A DNA stretch of 39,710 nucleotides from Syntrophaceae bacterium UBA6252. GTDB lineage: Bacteria > Desulfobacterota > Syntrophia > Syntrophales > UBA6807. Below the pieces are notes generated by a model. That model did no database searches, was not told where the DNA came from, and saw only the letters and a program-made list of their open reading frames with translations. The stretch lies in contig DJVQ01000021.1 of the NCBI GenBank assembly GCA_002441265.1, positions 1-39,710 of the forward strand, in the 5' to 3' direction. The position numbers and the translations under genes were made by a program. Shown here in pieces: positions 23,148 to 31,173 of the stretch (its first letter is position 1; every line of letters begins with the position of its first letter).

Positions 23148-24884
23148 TCAGGAATTCAGGGTGTGCCAGAGACCTTCCAGGAAACGCCGGGCGTTCGTCC
23201 CCAGGGTTCGCGTGTGATAGCCCCCCTCCTGGACGATCAGCGTCGGCAGGTGCAGCGAACCGACACGCTTCCCGTTTTGTTCGAAGTCCCCGGGAAGGAG
23301 TTCCCATGTGCCCGTCGGATCTCCCCTCGCCGTGTCCAGCCCCAGGGCGACGACCAGAAAGGCCGGATCGAACCGGCGAACCGCCTTCAGGGCTTTCTCC
23401 AGAGTTTCCCCGTATTTTATCCCGTTGACCTGCTCAGGGAGGGGAAAATTCACGTTGAACCCTTCCCCCGCTCCCGAGCCCCTCTCGTCTTCGAAGCCGC
23501 TGAAATAGGGATAGGAGAACCGGGGATGTCCGTGGATCGAGACGGTCAGAACGTCGGGCCGCTCGTAGAAGATGTCCTGCTGGCCGTTGCCGTGATGGTA
23601 GTCCAGGTCCAGGAGGGCCACCTTTCCGAAGGGACTGAGATAGTCGGCGGCGGCCGCCGCCGAATTGAAATAGCAGAAGCCCCCGAAGGCGCGGCGCTCC
23701 GCGTGGTGACCGGGGGGCCGTACGAGGGCGTAGGCGGTCCGGCTTCCCCCGAGGATCCGGGAGGCGCCGGTGAGTGCGCAGTCCACGGCCCGCTTCGCCG
23801 CCAGGTATGCGTTCACGTTCAACGGGGTGAAGGTGTCGATGCAGTAGTATCCCGCCCGGACGGGAAGGTCCCTGGGCGGTTTCGCGGCGTTCCGGATGGG
23901 AAACACGTAGGGGTACAGGGAACGGCCCGGTTCCATGGCGGCGCAGACCTTGTGGAAGTAATCGACGAAGCGGGGATCGTGGACCCGGCGGATGAATTTT
24001 TCCGAAAAATGGCGGACCGGGATCCTCTCGAAGAGGCGGGTCCGTTCCAACTCGCGGAGGATCCCCGGGATGCGTACCGGGGATTCGACGTATCCCCGCT
24101 CTCTTACGTGATGGATGTGGTGCCGGTCGTTCACGATGAGGAGGATCTTCCGGTCCGGGGGGACGTCCCTGGCCACGGAAAGGGGTTCCTGCCGTACGTA
24201 CCGGGGGGGGCGCAGGCGGATCCTCTCGTCCCGGAAGGATTCCACGACCCGTTCGATGTAGTCCCGGGGACAGAGATCCCCGTATTTCCGTTCCAGGATC
24301 GCACGGACGATCCCCCGGGCATGGACGCGGGAAAGGACCGGCTCCCTTCCCAGGGGATCGAAAACCAGGTAGGGGGGGTTGTCGTCCCCCGGGCGCAGGG
24401 GGGTTTCGTACTCCGTGCCGGCGATGGGGCGGGCGCCGTACCGTTCGTAGAACCTGAGCCGTGAAACGTTCTGTTTCAGAATCGCGGGATCCCGGGAAAG
24501 GCGGGAGTCGTCCGGAAGGCACTCGAAAAAAAGGCCGGTGCAGCCCGATTCGAGGGCGTGAAGCCGGACCCTTTCATAGAGGGCGCCGCCTACCCCCCGG
24601 CCGGTGAGCTGTTTCGCCGTGGAGAGAAAATCGAGGAAGCAGAAATCCAGGTTCGGATCGTGAAGGACGAACGCGAATCCCCGGATGAGGCCCCGGTTGT
24701 CCTCGGCAACGAACAGAACGGAGCGGAACCGGTGTTTCAGGGGGTTTTTCAGACGGTCGGGAAGGCGCTGGATCTCTTCTTCGCCGACGCCGGCGATACG
24801 GGTCCGGAGGATCTCCTGCACCTGGACGACGGCGTTCCGGTTCACCGGGATCGTGTCGTCATGGATCTGGCGGATGCGGAACAT
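23148..24884 (-). CDS. GNAT acetyltransferase fused to HDAC-family deacetylase
   Basis: A 578-residue two-domain protein. Residues about 1-165 form a GNAT domain (FLDFLSTAKQLTGRGVGGALYERV, the acetyl-CoA-binding Q/R-x-x-G-x-G loop at about 92-100, then LRFYERYGARP). After a linker, residues about 240-578 form a zinc amidohydrolase of the histone deacetylase/acetylpolyamine amidohydrolase family: RPPGHHAE (His393, His394), GGFCYFN, DLDYHHGNG (metal ligands Asp428 and His430), GLDTARGDPTG (ligand Asp517) and EGGYH near the end with the catalytic Tyr. Both catalytic sites look intact, so one chain could both add and remove acetyl groups. The substrate (protein lysine or polyamine) is unknown. 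Its own promoter lies upstream. Confidence 0.92.
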   Translation of the reverse strand: MFRIRQIHDDTIPVNRNAVVQVQEILRTRIAGVGEEEIQRLPDRLKNPLKHRFRSVLFVAEDNRGLIRGFAFVLHDPNLDFCFLDFLSTAKQLTGRGVGGALYERVRLHALESGCTGLFFECLPDDSRLSRDPAILKQNVSRLRFYERYGARPIAGTEYETPLRPGDDNPPYLVFDPLGREPVLSRVHARGIVRAILERKYGDLCPRDYIERVVESFRDERIRLRPPRYVRQEPLSVARDVPPDRKILLIVNDRHHIHHVRERGYVESPVRIPGILRELERTRLFERIPVRHFSEKFIRRVHDPRFVDYFHKVCAAMEPGRSLYPYVFPIRNAAKPPRDLPVRAGYYCIDTFTPLNVNAYLAAKRAVDCALTGASRILGGSRTAYALVRPPGHHAERRAFGGFCYFNSAAAAADYLSPFGKVALLDLDYHHGNGQQDIFYERPDVLTVSIHGHPRFSYPYFSGFEDERGSGAGEGFNVNFPLPEQVNGIKYGETLEKALKAVRRFDPAFLVVALGLDTARGDPTGTWELLPGDFEQNGKRVGSLHLPTLIVQEGGYHTRTLGTNARRFLEGLWHTLNS

Positions 24885-24928
24885 GGTTATTTCCGCTCCT
24901 CTTCGACGTCGAAGCGTTTCATCCCCGG

Positions 24929-24957
24929 ATCATACGGGCTTTTGGACGGCGGATCAA
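24929..24957 (-). promoter_or_regulatory. Sigma-70 promoter of GNAT-HDAC gene
   Basis: Minus strand TTGATC (24952-24957), 17-nt spacer, TATGAT (24929-24934). Predicted start about 38 nt before the ATG at 24884, with GAGGAG as SD. The 422-bp gap (24885-25306) otherwise holds the OmpA promoter and AT-rich sequence; I see no gene. Confidence 0.72.
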
Positions 24958-25190
24958 CGGGAATCCTCCGCCCTCCGGGAACGGGCTCCCCGGAGCGCGG
25001 CCCGGGAAAGAAGGGACACGGCCCGCATCCGGTCCGGACAAGGCGATTCCACCCTTTCAAGTTTCCCCGGCCGGCCTGTGGAGAAAAATCCTTTGTATTC
25101 AATTGGATAACAACACGATGACGGGCGGTTCACGAAAAATATCGTTTTGTAACCATTTGTTTCCACTGATTGAAATTCGGGGATGCCCGG

Positions 25191-25219
25191 TTGATTCCCG
25201 GGAGCGGCCGTAGTATATA
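25191..25219 (+). promoter_or_regulatory. Sigma-70 promoter of OmpA lipoprotein gene
   Basis: TTGATT (25191-25196), 17-nt spacer, TATATA (25214-25219), in a locally AT-rich stretch. Predicted start near 25226 leaves a leader of about 80 nt before the ATG at 25307. Confidence 0.65.
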
Positions 25220-25306
25220 AACATAAAAAAAGTCAGGGCGGTGTCGCCGGACCAGGGGAGGGACGGGGATCGGACGCCGAAAAATCTATAAAAAAGGAGC
25301 AAAGGA

Positions 25307-26848
25307 ATGAAGGGAAGAAGAACATGGCATCTGGCATTGTGCCTGGGGATGATGATTTTTCTGATCCTTGCCTGCGCCGGGCCGCAACTGAAGGTGGAAC
25401 CCATCCCCATGGCCGAGAATCCGTCGGAGATGGTGAACCTTCTGGACAGTGAGATCAGCGCCGCCAAGCAGAACCATCTGGACGTGCTTTCTCCCGTCTG
25501 GTTTTCCAAGGCGGAAGCCTCACTTGCCGAGGCGAAGAACCAGCTCGCCCAGGGGATGGAGATCTCGGGAATTCTGAACGCCGTCGCCCTTGGCAAGGCG
25601 CAGCTCAAACAGGCCCGGGAAATGGGGGACCTTGCGAAAACCACCCTGCCCGGTGTCATCAAGGCCCGTGAACTGGCCCAGAAGGCAGGGGCGATGAACC
25701 TGGCGGAGGATTACGGGAAGCTCGAGGAATCGTTCCTGGAACTCACCCGGGCGATCGAGGACAACAACGTGAGCCGGGCCATGAGGGACCGGGACCGTCT
25801 GGAGGAGGCCTTCCTGGATCTCGAACTTCGGGCCATCAAGAGCCAGGTGATCGATGAGGTCGCGGCGCTCATCGCCCAGGCGGAAAAAGAAGGCGCCAAG
25901 AAGTACGCCCCGGCGACGCTGGCCCTGGCCAAGGAACGGTTGACCAAAACGGACGCGTTCATTTCCGAACACCGCTACGAGAAGGAAACCATTCGTTCCA
26001 TGTCCGCCGATGCGCTGTTCCAGGCCCGCCGGCTTCTCCAGATCAACCGGGAGAGCCAGAAGATCCGCGCCATGGAGCCGGAACAGGTGGCGATCAGGAT
26101 CGACGGCCTGTTCCTCGAGGTGACCCAGGCCCTGGGCGCCCCGGACATGAGAACGGAATCCTTCGACACGCAGACGGAAAACCTCGTGGGGTCGATCAAC
26201 GGCCTGAAGGAGGACCGCGCCTTTGTCATGAACCAGTTGAAGGAGAAACAGGCGGAGGTGGAAACCCTGAACAGGCGGTATCAGGCGGAAACCGAATCCC
26301 TGAAGGGGCAGATCGCCGTTTTCGAAGGCAAGAGCCGGGAGGAACAGGCGGAACGGGAAAGGACCGCCGCGGAGAAAAAGGCCGTCGAGGACCGTCTCGC
26401 GGCGGAACGGCGGTTCAACCAATTGTACAACGACGTCCAGGGATTCTTCGCGCCCGGAGAGGCCGAGGTGTACAAACAGGGGAACCAGCTCATCATCCGG
26501 CTTCGAACGATCCAGTTCCCCGTGGGCAAGGCGGTCATCATGCCCGGGAACTATCCGCTCCTGAGCAAGGTCCAGAAGTCCATCCGCGTCTTCGGCGAGC
26601 CGGACGTCACCATCGAGGGCCACACGGACAGCACGGGCTCTGCCCTCCTGAACGAGCACCTCTCGCAGCAGCGGGCCGAGGCGGTCCGGCAGTATCTCGT
26701 GGCCAACGGGACCCTTCCCGAGGGCAAGATCGTGGCCGCGGGATACGGCCCCACCCGTCCCCTGGCCCCCAATGAAACGGAGGAGGGACGGGCCGTCAAC
26801 CGGCGGATCGACGTCGTGGTCACGCCCCAGCTGATCCCCGCCAAGTAA
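25307..26848 (+). CDS. OmpA-family outer-membrane lipoprotein with DUF4398-like and coiled-coil regions
   Basis: A 513-residue lipoprotein. The signal peptide ends in lipobox LILAC (Cys23). Residues about 45-245 are helical repeats of the DUF4398 type (NHLDVLSPVWFSKAEASLAEAKNQL, then PATLALAKERLTKTDAFI). A coiled coil follows (about 305-375). The C-terminal OmpA domain (about 395-510) has VTIEGHTDSTGSALLNEHLSQQRAEAVRQYL and GYGPTRPLAPNETEEGRAVNRRIDV, which bind peptidoglycan. It tethers the outer membrane to the cell wall. SD AAAAAGGAGCAAAGG. It is monocistronic, with its own promoter and terminator. Confidence 0.95.
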   Translation: MKGRRTWHLALCLGMMIFLILACAGPQLKVEPIPMAENPSEMVNLLDSEISAAKQNHLDVLSPVWFSKAEASLAEAKNQLAQGMEISGILNAVALGKAQLKQAREMGDLAKTTLPGVIKARELAQKAGAMNLAEDYGKLEESFLELTRAIEDNNVSRAMRDRDRLEEAFLDLELRAIKSQVIDEVAALIAQAEKEGAKKYAPATLALAKERLTKTDAFISEHRYEKETIRSMSADALFQARRLLQINRESQKIRAMEPEQVAIRIDGLFLEVTQALGAPDMRTESFDTQTENLVGSINGLKEDRAFVMNQLKEKQAEVETLNRRYQAETESLKGQIAVFEGKSREEQAERERTAAEKKAVEDRLAAERRFNQLYNDVQGFFAPGEAEVYKQGNQLIIRLRTIQFPVGKAVIMPGNYPLLSKVQKSIRVFGEPDVTIEGHTDSTGSALLNEHLSQQRAEAVRQYLVANGTLPEGKIVAAGYGPTRPLAPNETEEGRAVNRRIDVVVTPQLIPAK

Positions 26849-26876
26849 CGGGGATGCATATCGAATGCCGTTCCGG

Positions 26877-26930
26877 GAAAAGGCCCTTCGGGGCCTTTTC
26901 CTTTTTCGGGAACGGACGTTCCGGAAAAAG
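26877..26930 (+). terminator. Rho-independent terminator (double hairpin)
   Basis: AAAAGGCCC-TTCG-GGGCCTTTT (26878-26899), followed by CCTTTTT. An adjacent second hairpin, CTTTTTCGGGAACG with CGTTCCGGAAAAAG and one mismatch, covers 26901-26930. Lies about 30 nt after the OmpA gene stop. Confidence 0.85.
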
Positions 26931-27034
26931 GCGGGGAAAAGGATTTGCGCCGGTCCGGGAAAAGGGGGTAAGATGCGGCCGCGGCCGCCGGCGGTCAGGC
27001 GGGCGGCCGGCAATGCCGAAGAAAAGGAGACATA

Positions 27035-27829
27035 ATGGGCGTCGATTTTTCCATGAAAGGACATGTGGCCAAAGTGGGTCTCAACATCGGGGAGACGAAG
27101 AACGCCCTCGGACCGGACGTGCTTTTCGATCTGAACCGGATCTGGGAACGATGCGGCCGGGACGGGAACGTCCGCGCCGTCGTGCTGTATTCCGGCCTCC
27201 CGGACATGTTCTGCTCCGGCATGGACCTCAGGACGGCCATCCCCGTTCTCACGAAGGCCCGGGAACCGGAAACGGAGGCGGAACGGTGGCTCCTTTCCTC
27301 CGGGGAAGCCGTGGGGAAGGCCATGCTGAAATACCGGGACCTGGATCGTCCCGTCATCGCGGCGATCCACGGCTTCTGCCTGACCGGAGGATTCGAGATG
27401 GCCATGGGCTGCGAGCTTCGGGTCGCCTCGGAGGACGCCGTCTTTCAGATGCGGGAAACGACCCTGGGAATCATGCCCGTGTCCGGGGCGAACGTCTTCC
27501 TGCCCATGGAGGTGGGAAAGGCGCGGGCCATGGAGATCCTTCTCACGGGAAACCATTTTTCGGCGGCCACCCTTCTCGAGTGGGGCTTCCTCAACCGGGT
27601 CGTTCCCAGGGAGAAACTCATGGACGAGGCCATGGCCCTGGCGGAGCGGATCGCCTCGAACGGCCCCATGTCGGTTCGCGCCATGGTCCGCCTGTCCCGG
27701 GAGATCCGGGGCCTTTCCCTGGAGGAGGCCCTCCGGAGGGAGGCCGAGGTGGGAATGCCCGTGTTCGCCAGCGAAGAGGCCCGGGAGGGCGTCCGGGCAC
27801 AGCGAGAAAAACGGAAGCCCCGGTTTTAG
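27035..27829 (+). CDS. Enoyl-CoA hydratase/isomerase family protein
   Basis: A 264-residue crotonase-fold enzyme. The oxyanion-hole and catalytic regions are visible: MFCSGMDLRT, GFCLTGGFEMAMGCELRVASED with the first catalytic-position Glu, and FQMRETTLGIMPVSGAN with the second Glu. Both glutamates needed for hydration in classical enoyl-CoA hydratase are therefore present, though the neighbourhood (LTGGFEMA) departs from the consensus. It probably hydrates or isomerises a 2-enoyl-CoA in fatty or aromatic acid metabolism; the substrate is unknown. SD AAGGAGACATA. The zinc alcohol dehydrogenase gene starts 13 nt downstream, suggesting an operon. Confidence 0.9.
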   Translation: MGVDFSMKGHVAKVGLNIGETKNALGPDVLFDLNRIWERCGRDGNVRAVVLYSGLPDMFCSGMDLRTAIPVLTKAREPETEAERWLLSSGEAVGKAMLKYRDLDRPVIAAIHGFCLTGGFEMAMGCELRVASEDAVFQMRETTLGIMPVSGANVFLPMEVGKARAMEILLTGNHFSAATLLEWGFLNRVVPREKLMDEAMALAERIASNGPMSVRAMVRLSREIRGLSLEEALRREAEVGMPVFASEEAREGVRAQREKRKPRF

Positions 27830-27842
27830 AAAGAAAAGGCCC

Positions 27843-28799
27843 TTGAAGGCGGTTCGATTCGACGGCACGCTTCGTGTGGACCCCCGCGCCCCCGATCCCC
27901 TTCCCCCGCCGGGGTGGGCGACGATCCGGGTGCGCCTGGCGGGCATCTGCGGAACGGACCTGGAAATCCTGAAGGGGTACGCCGGCTACCGGGGGATCCC
28001 CGGCCACGAGTTCGTGGGGGAAGTGGTCCGGTGCGGCGATCCGCGATGGACCGGGAAGCGGGTCGCCGGGGAGATCAACGTCGCCTGCGGGAAATGCCCG
28101 TATTGCCTGGCGGGTCTCGGGAGGCACTGCATGGACCGGAAAGTCCTCGGAATCCGAGGCCTTCCGGGATGCATGGCCGAATACTGCGCGCTCCCCGCGG
28201 AAAATCTCGTCGAACTCCCCGGGGGTCTTCCGGACGAGCGGGCGGTCTTTCTCGAACCCCTTTCGGCGGCCTGCGAGATCCTGGAACAGGTGCCCCTCGG
28301 GGGAAAGGAAAGGGCCGTCGTCCTGGGGGACGGACGGATGGGCATCCTGTGCGCCTGGGTCCTTTCCACGGTCCTTCCCGGGGTTCTCCTCCTCGGGCGT
28401 CACCCGGAAAAACTCCGCCTGGCCCGGTGGCGGGACATCAGGACGGGAATCTCCGGCGACGGACCCCGGGACCGGGCGGACCTCGTCGTGGACGCCACGG
28501 GCTCCCCCGGCGGGATCGCCGAGGCCCTCCGGTGGTGCAGGCCGAGGGGAACCGTCGTCCTGAAGACCACGTCGGCTTCGAAAAGCGCCGTCGACCTCGC
28601 TTCCCTCGTCGTCGACGAGATCACCGTCGTCGGTTCGCGATGCGGCCCCTTCCGGAAGGGGCTCGCCGTCATGACGGGCCACCCCGACATGCCGCTGGAG
28701 CGTCTCGTGACGGCGACGTACCCCCTGGACGAGGCCCCCGAGGCCTTCAAGGCGGCTGCAACGCCAGGGGCGGTCAAGGTGCTTCTGAGAATCTCCTGA
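27843..28799 (+). CDS. Zinc-dependent medium-chain alcohol dehydrogenase
   Basis: A 318-residue MDR dehydrogenase. Catalytic zinc ligands: Cys of GICGTDLE, His-Glu of GHEFVGE and the Glu in VFLEPLSAA. Structural zinc site: CGKCPYCLAGLGRHC. The cofactor-binding turn is VLGDGRMGILCA. It is slightly shorter than typical members (about 340-350). The start is TTG at 27843, preceded by AGAAAAGG; no better ATG lies nearby. It follows the crotonase gene closely, so the pair could act in consecutive steps, hydration then oxidation of a hydroxy intermediate. That link is inference. Confidence 0.88.
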   Translation: MKAVRFDGTLRVDPRAPDPLPPPGWATIRVRLAGICGTDLEILKGYAGYRGIPGHEFVGEVVRCGDPRWTGKRVAGEINVACGKCPYCLAGLGRHCMDRKVLGIRGLPGCMAEYCALPAENLVELPGGLPDERAVFLEPLSAACEILEQVPLGGKERAVVLGDGRMGILCAWVLSTVLPGVLLLGRHPEKLRLARWRDIRTGISGDGPRDRADLVVDATGSPGGIAEALRWCRPRGTVVLKTTSASKSAVDLASLVVDEITVVGSRCGPFRKGLAVMTGHPDMPLERLVTATYPLDEAPEAFKAAATPGAVKVLLRIS

Positions 28800-28834
28800 G
28801 GAAAAGAGACAAACGTCGCGCCGGCCCGCGGAAA

Positions 28835-29563
28835 TCAGGTCGAGGGAGGCCGCTCCGCCCGGTTCACGTACTTCACCGTCCAGGGGCAGGCGGCGATGCA
28901 GATCCCGCAGATCGTCGACGGGATGTCGAGGGCCGCGCAGAAACGGCGCGCCTGGGCGGCGCACCGGGAAGGATCGTACAGGCGTTCCCGGGGCACCCCT
29001 TTTTCCCAGTTCGATCCGCCGATGGCCCCGGCGGGACACCGGTCGACGCAGGCGGAACACCGGCCGCACCGGGACGCGTCCACCGGTTCCGCCGGTGCGA
29101 GGGGGCCGTCGGTGAGGACCGTTCCCAGGCGGACCGCGGCGCCGTACCGTTTCGTCACGAGAAGGTCCGACTTGCCGATCCATCCCAGGCCGGCCCGGGT
29201 CGCCGCCGCCTTGTGGGAGAATCCCGCCGAGAAGGTTTCCCGGTTCCACTGCTCCGTGGTGGAGGACAGCACGATCGCCCGGAAACCCCGCTCCTCCAGA
29301 AAAGCCGCGGCGAGACGGCACAGGCCCTCGATCCGGCCGTTCACGCTTTCGTATTCCCGGAAATAGGGCCATGTGGGCCCCTCCTCGATCCCCCGCAGCA
29401 CCTCGGGATCCAGGGCGACCGCCAGGGAAACGGCCCGGGGCATGGACTTTCGGGATTCTTCGGGAATCTCCCCGATATCGGCGAAGGAGACGAGATCGGC
29501 GCCCCCTTCGAGAAGAATCTTTTTCAGCCGTTCCGAGAGTTCCCTGTCCCGTTTCCCGTTCAT
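28835..29563 (-). CDS. QueG-like protein with double 4Fe-4S cluster domain
   Basis: A 242-residue iron-sulfur protein related to epoxyqueuosine reductase (QueG) but about 100 residues shorter, so a paralogue is more likely than QueG itself. It has RAGLGWIGKSDLLVTKRYGAAVRLGTVLTD, the QueG-type core, then CGRCSACVDRCPAGAIG (first 4Fe-4S) and CGICIAACPW (second). No HEAT domain follows. ATG at 29561-29563 has SD GGAGGG and overlaps the stop of the upstream membrane-protein gene (ATGA). The last gene of a three-gene minus-strand run. Function as a corrinoid- or Fe-S-dependent reductase is a family-level inference. Confidence 0.82.
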   Translation of the reverse strand: MNGKRDRELSERLKKILLEGGADLVSFADIGEIPEESRKSMPRAVSLAVALDPEVLRGIEEGPTWPYFREYESVNGRIEGLCRLAAAFLEERGFRAIVLSSTTEQWNRETFSAGFSHKAAATRAGLGWIGKSDLLVTKRYGAAVRLGTVLTDGPLAPAEPVDASRCGRCSACVDRCPAGAIGGSNWEKGVPRERLYDPSRCAAQARRFCAALDIPSTICGICIAACPWTVKYVNRAERPPST

Positions 29564-29958
29564 TTTTCTTTCCCTCCGGTGATTTCCCTCCAGGTCCTGT
29601 TCCCCAGGGTGAAAACGGGGACGAACAGGACGAGAAGGAGGTAGACCATCTTTCCGAGACCCCCGTGCCCCTGGGTGGTGCCGGCGGCCCACAGGACCCG
29701 GATCACGACGACGGACAGGATCAGAAGCGACACGAACCCCAGGGAGATTTTCCACAGAGCCGTGTCGGGGTGTTTCCAGGGAGCGAACCGGAAAAGGTAG
29801 AACACCCCGCCGGCGAAAAGGAGAAGCGAGACCGAGGCCGTGAACACCATTCCCTTGACGAGGAAGATCACCGCGAGGACTGGAATCCACAGGAGGCCGC
29901 CGATTCCTCCCCAGATCCAGCCCGCCTCCGGGCCCCCGCGCCGCCGACGCGTGCTCAT
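29560..29958 (-). CDS. Small integral membrane protein of unknown function
   Basis: A 132-residue protein with about four hydrophobic segments (GGLLWIPVLAVIFLVKGMVF, SVSLLLFAGGVFYLF, ISLGFVSLLILSVVVIRVLW, MVYLLLVLFVPVF), a positively charged N-terminus (MSTRRRRGG) that should stay in the cytoplasm, and no conserved motif I recognise. SD GGGAGGAGG supports the start. It lies between the radical SAM gene (73-nt gap) and the QueG-like gene, whose start it overlaps. Confidence 0.8.
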   Translation of the reverse strand: MSTRRRRGGPEAGWIWGGIGGLLWIPVLAVIFLVKGMVFTASVSLLLFAGGVFYLFRFAPWKHPDTALWKISLGFVSLLILSVVVIRVLWAAGTTQGHGGLGKMVYLLLVLFVPVFTLGNRTWREITGGKEK

Positions 29959-30031
29959 ATGCCTCCTCCCGTTCTTTCCGTTCCGTTCGCCGGGGCCGTA
30001 CCGGTTTTCCCGCCGGTGCGCCCTTTCCCGG

Positions 30032-30997
30032 TCAGGGCCCGACGAAGAGGCGCCATCCCGCCAGAAGGGATCCCCCCTCGAGATCGGAGGCGCCGCAGGC
30101 CTCGGCCACGGGGGTGAAGCCGCAGTTCCGGCAGTCCACCGTTCCCCGGCCTTTCACGTAGCACCCCCTGGTGATCGTTCCATCGGGGTCGACGTTGACG
30201 AGAAGATCGTCATGGCACGTCCAGGCGTTGTCGATCATGGCCCTGAGCCGGCCCGCCGAATTCAGAATGGGGTATCCCTTCCTCTTGAGTTCGATGACCG
30301 ATTCCAGGGCCAGCCGCCGCTCCCGGGGCGCCAGCGCCAATGGGGCTTCCCCCTGGCCGTAGGGGTAGAAGAGCTGGACCGTCATGCCCCGGATCTTCCC
30401 GTTTGCCTTCACCCATTCGGCCAGCGGGGCCGCTTCCCTCCAGTTCCGGCTGTTGAGCGTCATGTGGACCAATATCTTGTCATGGTTCGCCCTGTCGAGA
30501 TTGCGGCGGATCCGTTCGAAGGACCCGCTCCGCAGGGCGTCCTGGACGTCGCCGAGACCGTCGAGGCTGATCCACAGCACGTGGACCGGCACGTCGAGGG
30601 GGAAGGTGCCGTTGGTCGTCACGGCCACTCTCGGGAACCGTCGCCGGGCGTAAAGGACGAGATCGTTGAACGTGAAGGATCCGTCCCGCCAGAGCAGGGG
30701 CTCCCCCCCCTCGAAAACGACGATCAGCGTCCCCATTTCCCGGAGGCGGTCGAGAGACCGGATGGCCGTTTCCCTGTCCATGTGGCCGCCCGGTTCGTTT
30801 CCCCTCCTGTGGAACGGACACCCTTCGCAGCGAAGGTTGCACCGGTAGGTGATCTTGAAGCTCCCCAGGAGGGGACCGGAGGTTCCCAGGAGTTTCCGCG
30901 CCACGAAGAAACGGAAAAACGGAAGAATCCCCCGGAGGAAGGCGCCCCGCCGGGGAAGGGGGACTGAGGGGGAAGACCCGGTCCGCGAAGGTTCCAT
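30032..30997 (-). CDS. Radical SAM enzyme with C-terminal cysteine cluster
   Basis: A 321-residue protein. Radical SAM motif CNLRCEGC (CxxxCxxC, about residues 53-60) follows ITYR; FEGGEPLL and VTTNGTFPL complete the SAM-binding core. The C-terminal CYVKGRGTVDCRNCGF holds three cysteines, and TCHDDLLVNVDPDGTI adds another, resembling a shortened SPASM/twitch-type auxiliary Fe-S cluster. The reaction is unknown. N-terminal residues 1-45 are basic and hydrophobic (FLRGILPFFRFFVARKLL), possibly membrane-associated. ATG at 30997 follows AAAGAGGGCCC. First gene of the run with the small membrane protein and the QueG-like protein. Confidence 0.88.
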   Translation of the reverse strand: MEPSRTGSSPSVPLPRRGAFLRGILPFFRFFVARKLLGTSGPLLGSFKITYRCNLRCEGCPFHRRGNEPGGHMDRETAIRSLDRLREMGTLIVVFEGGEPLLWRDGSFTFNDLVLYARRRFPRVAVTTNGTFPLDVPVHVLWISLDGLGDVQDALRSGSFERIRRNLDRANHDKILVHMTLNSRNWREAAPLAEWVKANGKIRGMTVQLFYPYGQGEAPLALAPRERRLALESVIELKRKGYPILNSAGRLRAMIDNAWTCHDDLLVNVDPDGTITRGCYVKGRGTVDCRNCGFTPVAEACGASDLEGGSLLAGWRLFVGP

Positions 30998-31066
30998 GGG
31001 CCCTCTTTACCACAGGTCGATCTTCCGTCCAATCCCTTTCCCGGCCAAGCGGGACGGAAAGGGCGG

Positions 31067-31095
31067 TTGAACGAACGGTCGCTTTTGTGTAAAAA
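31067..31095 (+). promoter_or_regulatory. Candidate sigma-70 promoter of TGS GTPase/hslO operon
   Basis: TTGAAC (31067-31072), 17 nt, TAAAAA (31090-31095): four of six bases in each box. About 75 nt before the ATG at 31174. Confidence 0.45.
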
Positions 31096-31173
31096 GAAAA
31101 GGTCCCCCGGCGGCGCGGATCCATGCGGGAGCCCCCGGGGACGGAAATCCATCGCCCGGAGGGAACGGAAGGG

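Noticed and set aside
24887..25102. A 71-codon frame ending 2 nt before the GNAT-HDAC start
   Set aside because: TTG start with no SD, Pro/Gly/Arg-rich translation, and the GNAT-HDAC promoter lies inside it.
25520..27946. An 808-codon open frame opposite the OmpA and crotonase genes
   Set aside because: Its translation has no recognisable domain and it covers two well-supported genes plus their terminator.
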